Of a stretch of DNA of 64,000 bases, positions 46,142-58,866 are shown piece after piece (positions within the stretch are counted from its first letter, which is position 1; each line of letters begins with the position of its first letter). A program made the translations under genes and the position numbers. The stretch comes from Cinnamomum chago (lineage: Eukaryota > Streptophyta > Magnoliopsida > Laurales > Lauraceae), in contig CP142457.1 in NCBI GenBank assembly GCA_038049695.1, positions 24,132,501 through 24,196,500 on the forward strand. Reading direction: 5' to 3'. The notes beneath the pieces were generated by a model. It did no database searches. It saw only the letters and a program-made list of their open reading frames with translations, and was not told the origin of the DNA.

Positions 46142-47143
46142 ATGAAAAGGGGTAAAATGAAGGCTTTGGTATAGAAACTTCTTTTATTTCATCATTTGAA
46201 CGTTACAGAAAGATGTGAAGGTGACTCACACGAATGTTTGCTCGCATAAGAGGAGTCGTCCCCACTTTTTGTTTACATGGGTTATTTGTTGCTTCACCTT
46301 CTGAGTGCAGGTTGTTTACAATTTTATACAACCCCCTCATCAGGCTTAGGAGATCAAAACAATGGAAATATACATGGAAAGGAGAGAAGAGGAGTTTGCT
46401 GTCTTCAAGAGTTCGCTGGAGACGGAATTGGAGAAGTCTGCAATTTGGCTTCTTCGATCAACCTTTGTAGTTCACCAACATTATTAAGGAAGAATGATTA
46501 ATCAGATAAGTATGCTTCAAAACAACATAGACAATCTCCGTCCTTCCTCCATGGTGAGAGGAACAAAAGTTGCCTTTCTGAAGCTGTCGCCCAGGTCCAA
46601 AGAAAACGTCCACTATTGCCTGATTCTCACCTTGCTGATTAAGGAGGAGAGAGTTTAAAAAATGGCAGAGTTTCTGGGCTTCTTTTCACTAGATCGGGGG
46701 GGGGTTCACGCTCTCCCAAGTCTTCCTTTTATAGTCTTTGAAGAGCCATAACTGCTGGAGATCATGGAGGAGTGGAGGTGGTTTCAAAACTGTCTTCAAT
46801 GGGAGATGTTGCGGGTCTCTTTTTGCAAGTCCAGCGACTACGAGAAGAAGAAATTTGCCAGTTCGTGGGAGATCATGGGCGTCAGGTAGCCAGGAGAAAA
46901 GAAGTGTGGTGGCCAGTGTACATGATGTCCAGCGGTCACCTCTTGACTGGAGACCAGCGGCTGCTTCATTGCTTTGAGCGGCGAATGTGTTAAGGGTTGA
47001 CCGGCCAATAGGCCTTGTTAGACAGTAGCCGCTGGGGAGTTCTCTTACTGTGGCCGGCCAGACTTCATTTTCTCATGGAAAAATGAGTATTTTGCCTTGG
47101 GGAAGGTTACGTACAGGCAGATGGATTTTTTGTATGTCAACAA
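46142..47143 (-). repeat. Tat-like LTR on the minus strand (left end uncertain)
   Basis: On the minus strand a polypurine tract (CTAGGGGGAATT, 47145-47156) is followed by TGTTGACATACAAAAAATCC, closely similar in layout to the Tat LTR start TGTTGACACC at 10778. A TATA box (GACTATAAAAGG, minus strand, about 46727-46736) lies 410 bases inside. GC-rich inverted repeats (TGACCGGCCA, TGGCCGGCCA, CCAGCGG) occupy 46910-47060. The far end is not defined; TGAAAAGGGG at 46142 is a candidate. Confidence 0.6.
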
Positions 47144-47156
47144 ATTCCCCCTAGAG

Positions 47157-47417
47157 GTACAATGATTGAAATGTGTTATGGTAATCATTGTGTCTCGGGA
47201 ATTTCACAAATATGTACTTTTGATGGGAATGTGTAGAGAATTTGTCTTAAAAGCTACTTATGCCCTGCTTTTTCGCAGATATCATTTATATGCATCTCTG
47301 CAGGGATTATGAGGAAAAGCCCAAGGAAGGATCCCATGAGGTATAAAACACCTTTTTTTAAGGACTTTTCTCTTTTGGAGATGAAAGTCGGCTGATTTTG
47401 TCAGGAATGAATGAAAA
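47157..47417 (-). other. Internal 3' sequence of the minus-strand Tat-like element
   Basis: Non-coding sequence lies next to the polypurine tract. It leads into the 178-bp segment that is duplicated at 60531. Confidence 0.45.
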
Positions 47418-47595
47418 AGCTTAGGATTTGTTGCATTGATTGCATTTTGATGGGATTTGGGTGGTTGCACAGGTAAATTAACTTCAAATTAGGCAGATGA
47501 CCAGTCTACTCAAAGGTATTTCCAAATGGATCGTTATGATGATGTCACTTTTGAATTTTGGCGGCTCTGCGAATTTCGAAAAGTAGTTAGAAATC
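47418..47595. repeat. 178-bp direct repeat, left copy
   Basis: It is identical to 60531-60708 except for a few substitutions and has exactly the same length. It starts AGCTTAGGATTTG and ends TTAGAAATC, where the LTR of the Athila-like element begins. It takes the place of a normal 4-6 bp target duplication. Confidence 0.9.
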
Positions 47596-48038
47596 TGATG
47601 AGTGTTAAATATTGCATATTTTACCCCTCATTAGTCCGAGTTTTATCAACATCTCATATGCATATCATTTGCCTTACACAGAGATTTTATCATTCTATCA
47701 CATTAACGGATTATCGGATTATCATGTATAAATCCGATTATTTGTAGCACATTTTTATGAATTTCTCTTGTGTAGGTGGACCCTGTGACTATCCTAACAT
47801 TCCGGCTAGTGTCCCACGCCATCAAGAAGAGATTTCAATAAAGAAATTACATGAAGAAATCTTAGGAAGTGTTGAAGAATTCCAAAATAAGAGAAGACTT
47901 TATGGATAAAAGAAGTCATTTTCTAGCACAAAGGATTGGTTGGTATATTGGTTGGAGCTTGGGTTGGTATGGAATAGGTTATGGGTTCAAATCCTAACAA
48001 TTGCATATTATTATTATTTTTTCCATCCAACTCACCTC

Positions 48039-48262
48039 TCCATGTGAAAGGATATGAGCCAATCAAAGCTTGCCATGGCACAAATCCATGTGAAAGGATA
48101 TAAGCCAATCAAGAAGGACCACATAAAGCAAAAGGCACATATGTTTTTGGAAGGAAAGTCTGTTGCAACCAATCAAATTGAAGCTATCCATGTGAAAACA
48201 AAAGAGCCAATGAAAAGCCTTCAAGTTACAACTAATCAAATGGAAGCAATCCTTGTGAAATG
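48039..48262. repeat. Short tandem-like repeats in the Athila-like LTR
   Basis: CCATGTGAAAGGATATGAGCC with AATCAAA recurs about four times (near 48041, 48087, 48189 and 48250, the later ones diverged), just upstream of the TATA box. Confidence 0.75.
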
Positions 48263-48639
48263 AAATGAGCAAATCAAATGTCTTCAATGTTCCTATAAAT
48301 TAGAATGTTTTTGTAGAGTGAGGGGGATCTTTTGGCAAGTTAGTCTTCTTGCAATTTTATTTTTACTCTTAGATTGTAATTAGGAGCTACTTTGTAACTA
48401 ATCTAGAGAGAGAGTGTGTGTATTTGAAAATCATTAATGAAGATTTGGAGCTCTTTCTTGATGTTTAGTGGCTAAGGCTCTTGGATTAGGCTCTCCTTTT
48501 GAAGCTAAGTAATGTGATTAGTTCAATTATATGCATGTTTTAGTTCAAATTCCTTACTTTTGCCTTCATTGATTAATAGATCTTAGATCTAATTGCACTA
48601 ATCTCTCTCATTTTTCATGCTCTATCACTACGTCAAAAC

Positions 48640-50982
48640 GGACGATGAATGACTCCAACGCCTTGGTTTTACTGACTGATGTGGGCCGTCTGTTTTTTTT
48701 CAACGGATTACTAATGTTATCGATGGCCCATGGCAGTCTTATTGGCGCAAGAAAAACCCCGCAAGAAAAACCCGCCCAAATGTTTTCGACGCTCCCGCAC
48801 GCGCCAAACCTATGGCTATCAATCCAGATTTTTCCCCTTTCTCCCTCGCCCCACCCCACCCATAACCGCCTACTCCCATTTTGATATTTTCCCACTCGGT
48901 CTCTCTCCCTCTCTCCCCCTCGATCGGCAGCAGCACTTCGACTTCGGCGGAAGGTTTCCTCCACCTCGATCGGCAGTGGCACTTCGATTACAGCTACGAA
49001 GGTATTTTCTTCTTCTCTTGGTTTTGATCCATTCATTTTCTATATATTCTCAAGATGTGTTTCGTTTATTGAGTTGGTTATGGTGATTTTGTTAATTGAA
49101 AAGGTTGGGTTTATAGATCTTGGAGTTTTGTTCTAAGCTGTGAATCTAAAACTTCTCTTTCACTGCCTGTTCTGTTGTGTTTGTCTCAAAAGGGTTTATT
49201 CAGATCTCGGAGTTGTGTTCTAAGCAGTGAATCTGAAACTTCTCTTTCACTGCCTTTCTGTTCTGTTTGTCTCAAAAGGGGCTTATTCCGTTGGACCTTA
49301 TGAATGTAGCCCTTAATAGTACATTTGATTATGTTTCTAGAATCTGGTTTTCTCTGCAGAACGAATCACAACTTTCAGAAGATAAAAGGAAGATAAAATA
49401 CCCATTTCAGTAGCAAGGTTAGTTTCTCTCCCCCAAAAGAAACTTTTATTTTATTTTTTCTGAGTCTTTCTGGTGGAACTTTCTTCTATCTGTATTTGGG
49501 TATATTAATGCTTTAGACCCAAGATGGGAAAGAGAGAGATGATGTTTGGAATCTGTGTTTTGTGGTCTTTTTCCTGGGCTGCTATGGCCATATCTCATCA
49601 TTAATTTCTGGTAGAAGGCCAAAGGTATTGTAGGGAACCATAGAGAAATCTTTTTTCTTCTTCTTGTTCCGTCTTTGAAAGAAGATGAACAGAACAATGA
49701 ACAGTAAAACTTTTGTGTTAAAAAAAAAGATCATTTATTATCCTCTTAAAGTAGTTTTATTACTCTCATAAAGTCTTTTTATTACCAAGATATTTTGATC
49801 TGGCTGTGATGTTCTTTTTATATTTTTACTTGAAAGTTGAAAGCACCAGCAAAAGAAAGAAAGGAGAAATGCAGAAAGGGGAAATGCAGGATTTAACATC
49901 ACTTTAAGTAAGACTTAAGAAGAAGAAACAGAGATTATAGAAAAACAGAGTACAAATCACAAAGCTTAGATTGGATATTACTTGGGATGACGATGATCTT
50001 ATCACATGCAAATGCAAATAAAGTTACATACATGCTGCAAATAGTATTATTGGATAAGTAGTAGCCAAACGGAGTAAATTCAGAGAGTGTGCCCTAAAAT
50101 TCTGAGATTTAGTTTTTTTTTTTTTCTGTTGGAGAAGATTTGAGGAATTTGAATCAAGATAGTTGAAGGGCGTCATCTAGAATGTATCATGTTCTAGGAT
50201 GAGTGATTTTCTCTTTGATACCCATGCATGCAGACAGACTTGAGAATGCAACACAGAAACCTCACTTTCCATTCTGCAGTTCTTAGGTAGATTCTCTTTA
50301 CTTCAATTTAGTGTTTAGATGATTGAGTCATGGAAGACATGGCCTTCAATAGTGTAAAGCAGAAAAGCATAACTCAGCAGAGGCAGCCATTAATGGATAG
50401 GAATTAGGATTCAATGGAACTGATAATGTGTATCTCTAGTAGTGATCATCTCTCTCTCCACTCGCAATCACTTTCGTTCGTTGGTTGTTTACTATAACTA
50501 GAGTGCATTTAGCCAGAGCCCTAGACCGACGGAAACTGGCAAACATGACATCACCTTCTCTGGGAATTCCAAATTCCCATCAACTCATTCTCCCTAATTC
50601 AATCTAGTTCATGTGGAGCCTGTGTAAGTTATTGAATGGGATTTGTTAAAAAAAAAATTATCTAAGTAATGGAACCATCTATTGATCAAAACCCTCACAC
50701 ATGGAACCATCTATTGATCAAAACCCTATTTGTCATATTATGAAAATTTTGTCATATTATGCAAAGTGCATGAGTCCCTATTTGTTAAAAGGTCTCCCTC
50801 AGATTTTTTATGTATTTCTTTTTCATTAAACTGTTAAGTGATACTTTTGATAACAGTTGGGTATTTGTTAAAAAAAAATTTGTAAGGTGTATGAGAAAAT
50901 TCGATGCCCTGTTTTTAGTTTCCAAAGAGGAGGAATTATGTTGTGTTATTTTGTAATTTAAGTGCTAATTGTTATTTTTCAG
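48640..50982 (+). other. CACTA 5' non-coding region
   Basis: This holds the promoter, the leader and probably one or more leader introns before the transposase. A T/C-rich stretch (48830-48960) with repeated CGATCGGCAG (about 48921 and 48968) and two copies of ATCTCGGAGTT-type sequence (49117, 49203) are visible. No protein domain is seen; open frames here lack family resemblance. Confidence 0.6.
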
Positions 50983-50985
50983 AAT

Positions 50986-53900
50986 ATGGCCATGAACAAA
51001 GAGTGGATGATGGCACCAAGGTTATCTAATGAATACTTCAAGGGGGTTGAAAATTTCTTAGAGTTCTTAAGAGCTAATCGACAGAAGCTGGGGGGTGACG
51101 ATTGGTATTGTTGCCCTTGTGTCAAATGTCATAATATAGTAGGAGGGAAAAAGACATTAAGAGAAATCCGTGAACATTTGATATGTGATGGCATAGATAC
51201 ATCTTATACCAAATGGATCCATCATGGAGAAATTCATTCTACAAGTACTGTAAACATTGGCACCATTAACAACAATGAAGATGCATTCCCAAGAATGGTT
51301 GATATGGTGAATGACGTGTTTGCACGTATCCCTAATGAGGATGGTGTTGAATATCATATGGGGGCTAGTGAGCCTACATGCATGGATGAAACTAATCATG
51401 AAGAAGATGTTCATGCTCAGGATAATTCACCGGAGGGTATCCAATATAAGAAGTTGATGGAGGATGCGATGCAACCCTTATATCCCTTGTGTCGAACTGA
51501 TGATACGAAACTGTCAGTCACAGTTGAGTTGTTGAGCATGAAGACTAGACATAAGTGGTCTAATAAGAGTTTCAATGAGTTGTTACAACTTTTCAAAAGG
51601 GTCCTTCCAGAACAGAATGCTTTGCCGGATAATACTTACAATGCTAAGAAGATTGTCGATTCGTTACGTATGGAGGAAAAAATTATACATGCATGCCGCA
51701 ACGATTGCATACTTTACTGGAGGGAGCATGAAAAAAAGGATAATTGTCCAACATGTGGGCTTAGTAGATGGAAACCGGTAAACCCTGCAAAGCCAAGAGC
51801 TGTATGTTTGCCCTGGAAGAAGCTAAGATACTTTCCTATTACACCAAGGTTACAAAGAATGTACAGTGTACCATGGATTGCAGAGAGCATGACATGGCAT
51901 GCAATGCAAGCTTGGTACCTAATGACTCAATCATGCGTCATCCAGTGGATTCATCCTGTTGGAAACAAGTTGATCGTAAAAATCCACAATTCGCTTCTGA
52001 GGCACGTAATGTTCGATTAGGACTTGCAACGGATGGATTCAATCCTTTCGGGATAAAGAGCAATGCATATAGTTGCTGGCCTGTTATGGTGGTTCCATAT
52101 AATCTTCCTCCATCCCTTTGCATGCGTAAGGAGTTCACGATGCTAACATTATTGATTCCAGGAAAGAAAGCTCCAGGGCATGATATTGACATTTATTTGC
52201 AACCATTGATCGCAGAGTTGAATGAATTGTGGTCCATCGGAACCATAACGTATGACTCTTACAATAAAAATAGGTTCACAATGAAAGCAATTCTGCTATG
52301 GGTTATACATGATTTCCCGGCATATGGTCATTTGTCAGGTTGTAGGACCGCGGGAAAGTCTGGATGTCCTGTGTGTGGAGAAGAGACAGATTCACTATGG
52401 CTAAAACATGAAAAGAAATGTACTTACATGGAGCATAGAAGGTTCCTACCAAATTCGAGCCATCCTTTCCGGAGTCAAAAATCACAATTTAATGGAAAAG
52501 AGGAACATAGAAAGCCTCCAAGGCGTTTGAGTGGTTCCGAACTGTTAAGCAAAATGGATAATATTCAAACTAATTTTGGAAAGAGTAAGAAAAGGAAGAG
52601 GCCTGCGGATGATGAAAATCCCACTCCATGGACAAAGAGATCGATTTTTTTTTACTTGCCATATTGGAAGGTTCGTTTTACATTGATGTATCTTAAATTT
52701 AAAACAATGCGGTATAAATGACTTACATACTAACACGAATCTATAAATTTTGTAGGATCTTCCCATTCGTCATAATTTGGATGTGATGCATATTGAGAAG
52801 AATGTGACAGAGATTTTAATTGGAACAATTATGAATAAAAAGGATAAGACGAAAGATGGTCTTCAAGCTCGCCAAGACCTAAAGGAGATGAAGATTAAGA
52901 AAAAATTATGGCCCGTAGAAAAGAATGGCAAGTTGACCTATCCAGATGCTCCTTACACACTGTCCCGGTTGGAGAAAGATCTAATATGTAAAACCTTATA
53001 CCATTTGAAGGTTCCCATTGGGTATAGTGGTAACTGGAGACATAATGTCAACTTGGATGATTTGGAGGTCAAAAACCTTAAGTCTCATGATTATCACATT
53101 CTCATGCAACAACTACTACCAGTGATGTTGATGTACGCATTTGAATCACAGAAGCCATTACGTGCTGCTATTCGACAATTGTCTATCTTTTTCAATGTCT
53201 TGTGTTCGAAGATTATAAACCGTGAAGAGCTGATGAAGATGAAAGATAGCATTGTAGAAACATTATGTGTGTTCGAAAAGTACTTTCCGCCCTCATTTTT
53301 AGTATCTATGATACACCTTGTTGTGCACTTGGCGGATGAGGCAAAAATTTGCGGGCCCGTTAGATATCGATGGATGTATCCTTTTGAGAGGTAAATCAAA
53401 TTCAAAGCCACATATATCTTTTTTCCCCTTAATAATGTTTAGTGTAGAGATCTTATTAATGAGACATGTGGCAGGATGATGAAAACATTCAAACGATATG
53501 TGGTGAATCATACCTATCCAGAGGGTTCTATTTCAGAGTGCTTCCTCATGAATGAAGCAATGATGTATGCCATGAACTATATGCCAAATGGTACAAAAGC
53601 AAGCCATAAGCAAGCACATGGGAAGTGGATGGACGATGATGGTTTATGTGCCTATCCTATCGATAAAAAGGGGAAGGTCGAATATCTTGAGATTGTGCAG
53701 TACCAGCAAGCACGTAAATGGGTATTGGAGTCATCTGTGGAGAATGCCGCATGGAAAGAGTATGAAAATTTGGTTAATTTCTTTGTTCTTAACTATTTTT
53801 TTACATGTATAATGCATCTTAATTTTAAAATAAGTTTATTTTCAAGAATTATGATAGATACGTACAGGAACACGTATCTAATGTTCAGAATCGGAGAGGC

Positions 53901-54557
53901 ACCATATGAACAGAAAAGGAGATGGATTACATTCCTTGGCTGAGACAACAATTACAAAATGAGGAAAATAGTGTCTTGAAAAGGCTTGTTGATGGACCTA
54001 AATTTGAGGCTATTTCATATACCTCATATGCGATAAATGGATATGTTTTTTGCACAGCAGAATCAGAAATATCGAAAACAACACAAAACAGCGGGGTCTC
54101 TATGCAAGCTCTAACTAAGTTCAGATCTAGCGTAAACGATACTAATTTTGTATCTGAGGAGGTCCCTTACTATGGCATTGTTAGACAAATTCTTGAGTTA
54201 GATTACCATGACTTCAAAGTAGTAGTATTCAACTGTGATTGGGTGCGTATAGAGAACACAAACAGCATTAGAGTTGATCCAGAAACAAACTTGAGATATG
54301 TTAATTTAGAGAGGTTAATGAGAACTACAAAAGAATCAGATGAGCCATTTATTCTTGCTTCTCAAGCTTCTCAAGTCTTTTACTGCAAAGATCAAAGTCG
54401 TCCTACGGAGGAGTGGCATGTTGTGTTCGATGCTCCAAAAAGACTTAATCAAGACATGGACTCTTATGAAGATCCGTTAGTCTTTGAGGCTAGAACGAAT
54501 GAAAATGCATATATCGGAGCATTACATGATGATATTACAGATGTTGACATCATTTGA
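50986..54557 (+). pseudogene. TNP2-like CACTA transposase with DUF4216 end, broken
   Basis: The cut-and-paste transposase of the element. It starts MAMNKEWM at 50986 right after a splice acceptor. Exons are about 50986-52670, 52756-53390, 53475-53772 and 53847-54557. Domains: transposase-associated N-terminus (CCPCVKCHN); TNP2 core (CRNDCILYWREHEKKDNCPT, RHPVDSSCWKQVD, LATDGFNPFG, GCPVCGEETDSLW, LDVMHIEKNV); DUF4218 (LSIFFNVLCSKIINREEL, CGPVRYRWMYPFER, YPEGSISECFL); DUF4216 (FEAISYTSYAINGYVFCT). A frameshift at about 51890-51920 and an in-frame TGA at 53907-53909 break it. The rest of the frame is well preserved, so inactivation is fairly recent. Confidence 0.9.
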
Positions 54558-54749
54558 GGTGACAAGTTCATGTCAATATTCTTCTCATTGCATATTTATT
54601 TCATTAAATGGACCAATTTTTACATATCATGTTTCATTAAATTGGAATTTTTTCATGTTTCATCGATCTAGTTTCCTTATTTTTACATTTCAATGTTTTT
54701 TATATGACAACAATATTCAAAGTTCACATTTTTTTTTTTTACAGTCAAT

Positions 54750-57700
54750 ATGTCACATGATCAATCAGCAACACATAGTTCTGCTGCGTCAGCAACTACA
54801 CCGTCGGGGTGTAGTTCCCGCGAGAGTACATATTACCAACAATCACTTTTAACAATATGTGTATTCACTTTTATTTTATTTCTTCTTAACGAGCTAATCC
54901 TTACAGTAGTCAATTCGAAACAGGCATGCCCAAGTCGATCACTTTTGGCGAGCATGACCAACCTATTGGACCAGATGCTGCCCAATTGAGTTCGTTGATA
55001 GGAAATTTGGTGAGGACATATGTGTCCCCGATATATGAGGCATGGACAAATGTGCCGAGTGATCTTAAGGAGCAAATTTGGAACGGTGTGATTGTGAGTA
55101 CTTTTGCATTTATATAATTTAAAGTTTTATATCAACATTTCATTATATTCATAACTCCTCATTCATAATCTCTGCAGAGCACCTACATCATTAGTGAGAT
55201 CCATAAAAGTTTCGTTATGAAGAAGGCAAACATATCGTGGAAAGGTTGGAAGTATGTTCTTCGTCATCAGGCAATAGACAAATACCTCACAGATGCAGAG
55301 AGGAAAAGCAATGTGCCCAAGTTCGTGAAACCAGAAGATTGGGTAAAATTTGTGGACATATCCTCGACGTCGGCGGCCTTAGCTGCCAGGGAGGCTGGTA
55401 AGATTGCTAGGTCAAAGTTGAAGAGCCCGCACACAACAGGCAGGAAGGGACAGGCCAGAGTGGCTGCAGAGTTGGTAAGATTTGTGCACATATCTAGCTT
55501 CTTTTTGCAATTATACTATATTCTTTTATAGATGGTTGATTACAAGACACATAAAAAGAATTAGACTGAATGAACATTAGTTTACATTGAATCTTGTATG
55601 GACAGTTGTGCTCAGCATGGATATTTGTGCTAGTATATTTTTAAAATATCCCATTTTTTTTTTACAGAAAGCAAAAAATCCGGATCAACCATTAACTCGC
55701 ACGGATCTCTTTTTGGCCACCCATAAAAGGAAGGATGGATCAGCATCGAGCCCCCATGTGGTGAGAACCATTTTACTATAATTGGTGAATAGGTTATTCA
55801 TTTGAATTGTTACTTGCGAATCCTTTTATTTAATATTCATGGTGTTTGTGTGAAGTAAATCATTGAAGTGCTATGGTTGAGTGGTGAATGTTGTAGACAT
55901 AATTCAGATATGACCTCAGACATAATTTTCAAAGTCCTGTGACCAGATAGGAAAGCCAAAGCCTCTTCGGATCTGGCTCCAGCTTTGAACATGACAGTTA
56001 GTTGGGCATAGTTATTTAGTTTTGATCAGATTACTTACTGAGATTTAGAGGTGTGTTCTCATGAGCTACATTGAATTTATTGGAACCATTTTCTCTGAAT
56101 TAATAAACAGTACTGTAGTAGTATATTGTGTATAGTTGCATCTAGTCCACTAAAATACAAAGACCCTAAACCAAAAATTCCCCAAAAAATTCCTTCTTAG
56201 TCTGATAGTGCTCCCAGACTTTTGCCTTAATCCTTGCATGTGTCTCTTGCCTTAGGGTATTTATCACATTGCCACTCTTGCCTATCACACTTCCAATAAC
56301 ACCATCTGGGCAAAGAATTCAATATACAACTAACTCCCCATCAACTGAGTAGTCCTTGTTGCTGCCTCTTTTCTTATGATATTTGCCCTCATTGTCATTG
56401 TCCCTCTTGTAGCGGGATCGCTTGCCTGTCTCAACCATTTTTGCAACACAAATGTGCCCTTTGTTGGAATAGAAATAGCCTCATAAAAGTATAAAAGAAA
56501 TAACTATTAATGAACTAAAATACGAAAATGTGCCTAAAAGCACCAATCAAGTTGCTGGATCTCTTTTTACTTATTCTAATCATAGTTGCAATTAAATAAG
56601 GGACAAGCAGGCATTATAAAAAAAAAAGAAGCCACCCCATGTTGCCATATCACAGTAATGAGTAAACTCATTTTCCTACTCTACAGTAAACCAGGTTTCC
56701 ATTTTATAGTTTCTCAAGTCCAGATTCTCATATAACTCATAAGACCTGACAGGCATAGAGTTTTAGTAACTCAGTTGCAAGGCTTTCAATTACAATTTGA
56801 AACAGTGAATCAAAGCCATATGACAAAGTGTACCAGATGATGATTTTATACCACAGACTAGTTCATCTCTGTAGCACGAAGAGAAAGACATAGTGTAGTC
56901 ACATATATTGCATCTTCTCACATTATATCACACTCTGTTCTGGGAGATAGTGTAATTTCTATTAATCCAATAATTATGTAAGATGGCTTTTTAACCAATA
57001 ATAACCTGATGATTGGAGAATATAGTTTATATGAAACTAATCGAGGCAAACACTCGTTTTCATGTTCCAATGATACTGGTAATTTTACATTGCAGCTACA
57101 CTTCTTCAGAATGCTTATGCAAACAGCAAATATGCATGGACATAATTTTTTTTGGGTGCATCTTTCTAGCGTGTTGGGGCATTGAAGTGCTATGGTCGAA
57201 TGGTGTATGACTGATGACATAGTGACGTGAATGACTTTGTAATGTGTTTGGGCATTGGGTTGTTTATATGAAGTGTTTTTTTTTTGGCATGTACAGGTAC
57301 TTAGCAGGTTGTAAAAAAAAATTAAATGTCACACGTGCAGGGGAGACTCTGCCGAAATTTCGAGAAATCTTTCACATTAGAAATTTTTCTAAGGAACATT
57401 TTTATGAAGTATCTGTTAATGATTGCCAAAATGTGTTTATGTTTCTTATTTATCCTTTTTTGTTATTGCAGTATGATGTTATTACTGCATATGAATCCGA
57501 CAGCTCGGTTGCGCAAGGTGATTTAGACCATGATGCAGTTACAAAGGTATCTTTTTATTGCTTGTTGATTATAATATCTTTTAATGTTAGTAATCTTTAA
57601 TTTTGTGGGTTTTATGGTATACTTGTTTTTTTTTTCATAGGTCTTTGGTCGTGATAGCCGAGGACGCGTACGTGGCTTAGGCACTATTTCAAAAACGGCC

Positions 57701-58270
57701 ATAAAACATTCAGCTCCTTATAAAAGAGCCTTGGAGGAGGAGCATGAATGCAATTCACATCTTCAAACTGAGGTGAAAAGGTTGAAGGAGGATCATATGG
57801 GCATACGGAGGGAAATGGATGAACTGAAACAAACTCTTACCCAAGGTGGGACACAAGTGCGACCTTCAACTTATCATGGTAGTTCATCTCAGGTACAATG
57901 TTTATTTTTCTTACATGATTGATTCGATAAATTAATTAATTATCTTGATTGATGAAATACTAACACAATGCATTTGTAATATTGTTTGTAGGCTCAGGAT
58001 AATTCTTCATGTCAAGTGGCATGTACAAATCAACCGAATACTAATACACGCCAGGGTACATGCAGGCTGTTGCATTACGTGCGAAAAGATATTACCGTTG
58101 CCCTTGGACGCATTCTCAGTTTGTCAATTGAGGAGGAAGGATGCTATAGGATCGTTGTAGATGAGATCTTGAAGTTTGACGTAGAGTTATTGGGTGGAGA
58201 AAAGACTTTTGGGGATCTCACCGTGGGTGACATCATTTCATGGCCCACATATAGAACCGTGTTTGGCTAG
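54750..58270 (+). CDS. CACTA accessory protein, Transposase_24 (Ptta/En/Spm) type, 7 exons
   Basis: I model exons 54750-54825, 54924-55093, 55178-55474, 55668-55760, 57472-57546, 57641-57892 and 57992-58270. All introns are GT-AG and all phases agree, giving 413 residues and a stop. The N-terminus is Ser/Thr-rich. The Transposase_24-like part (PIGPDAAQLSSLIGNLVRTY, VPSDLKEQIWNGV, WKGWKYVLRHQAIDKYL) is followed by RTDLFLATHKRKDGS, a GRDSRGRVRGLG box, a coiled coil (EEHECNSHLQTEVKRLKEDH) and a conserved C-terminus. In En/Spm the second protein (TNPA) binds subterminal repeats; the same role here is inferred from position and family. Intron 4 is 1.7 kb and holds a KH-gene fragment. Unlike the transposase it has no lesion. 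Confidence 0.85.
56214..56438 (-). pseudogene. Captured KH-domain gene fragment, antisense in the CACTA intron
   Basis: The minus strand reads MVETGKRSRYKRDNDNEGKY from ATG 56438, then a lysine-rich run and the start of a KH RNA-binding domain: ILCPDGVIGSVIGKSGNVIN followed by TLRQETHARIK. The GKSG loop is the KH GxxG signature. A TGA interrupts just before ILCPDG. The match ends near 56214, where the codon series leaves the family pattern, as if at an exon border. It looks like the first exon of a plant KH-domain protein picked up by the transposon. It is flanked by a direct repeat (CATTGAAGTGCTATGGTYGA, 55863 and 57179), which may mark the captured block. Confidence 0.8.
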
Positions 58271-58569
58271 TTTCAAAGCCCACATGATTTACTGTTAGAT
58301 GACTTTATTTGTAGTATTTACACTGATGTGTGTGATCGTGGTATTAGTAATACCGAACGTGAACGTGGTTTTTGTTAACTTTTTACCATTTACTGTAGCT
58401 ACTTTGATGGCTTAAATTTTAAGTGGATGGATGATTTATTAGCTTATTTGAGTTATTTATTTGATGGATAATGGATGTTTGTATGGTTGATGCTAACTTA
58501 CAGTTATGAAAATTATAGAATTTTTATTAAAAAAATATATAAATTAAAAATTAATAATGAAATATTCTT

Positions 58570-58866
58570 TTTAAAAACCCTCTAATAAAACGACTGCTCT
58601 AAACAGTCGCTAATTGAACGATAAGTCAATTTTGTTATATAGTTTTTAGAAAATGACTTAAAATATTTTCGACTGATGAAGTCCGTCTTTAAAAAAATGA
58701 CAGTCGTAGACAGTCGTTAATTTGAAAAATTGTCGACCGCCAACGACAGTCGTTTTCCTAAAACGACTGCGATTTTGCCGACTGCTCGTCCGACTGCCGA
58801 TAGCAGTCGTTTTTTAAGAAAAATGACTGTCTTCGACAGTCATTTTTCAGCCTTTTTGACGTAGTG
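58570..58866. repeat. CACTA right subterminal repeats
   Basis: CGACTG and its complement CAGTCG occur about a dozen times in both orientations in 290 bp. They include hairpins such as ACAGTCGTTTTCCTAAAACGAC and GACTGTCTTCGACAGTC. Such repeats are the binding sites of the accessory protein in En/Spm-type elements. Confidence 0.85.

Larger units (their letters stand above)
48626..58866 (+). mobile_element. CACTA (En/Spm) transposon, 10.2 kb
   Basis: The left end CACTACGTCAAAA and the right end TTTTTGACGTAGTG are terminal inverted repeats, and TAT flanks both sides (48623-48625, 58867-58869) as the 3-bp duplication typical of CACTA. The element encodes a TNP2-like transposase (damaged) and a second, intact spliced gene, both on the plus strand. 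CAGTCG/CGACTG subterminal repeats crowd the right end. It inserted into the 5' LTR of the Athila-like element. A KH-domain gene fragment lies antisense in its longest intron. Confidence 0.95.

Noticed and set aside
49446..50960. Possible coding exons in the CACTA leader
   Set aside because: Open frames are short, AT-biased and lack known transposase motifs.
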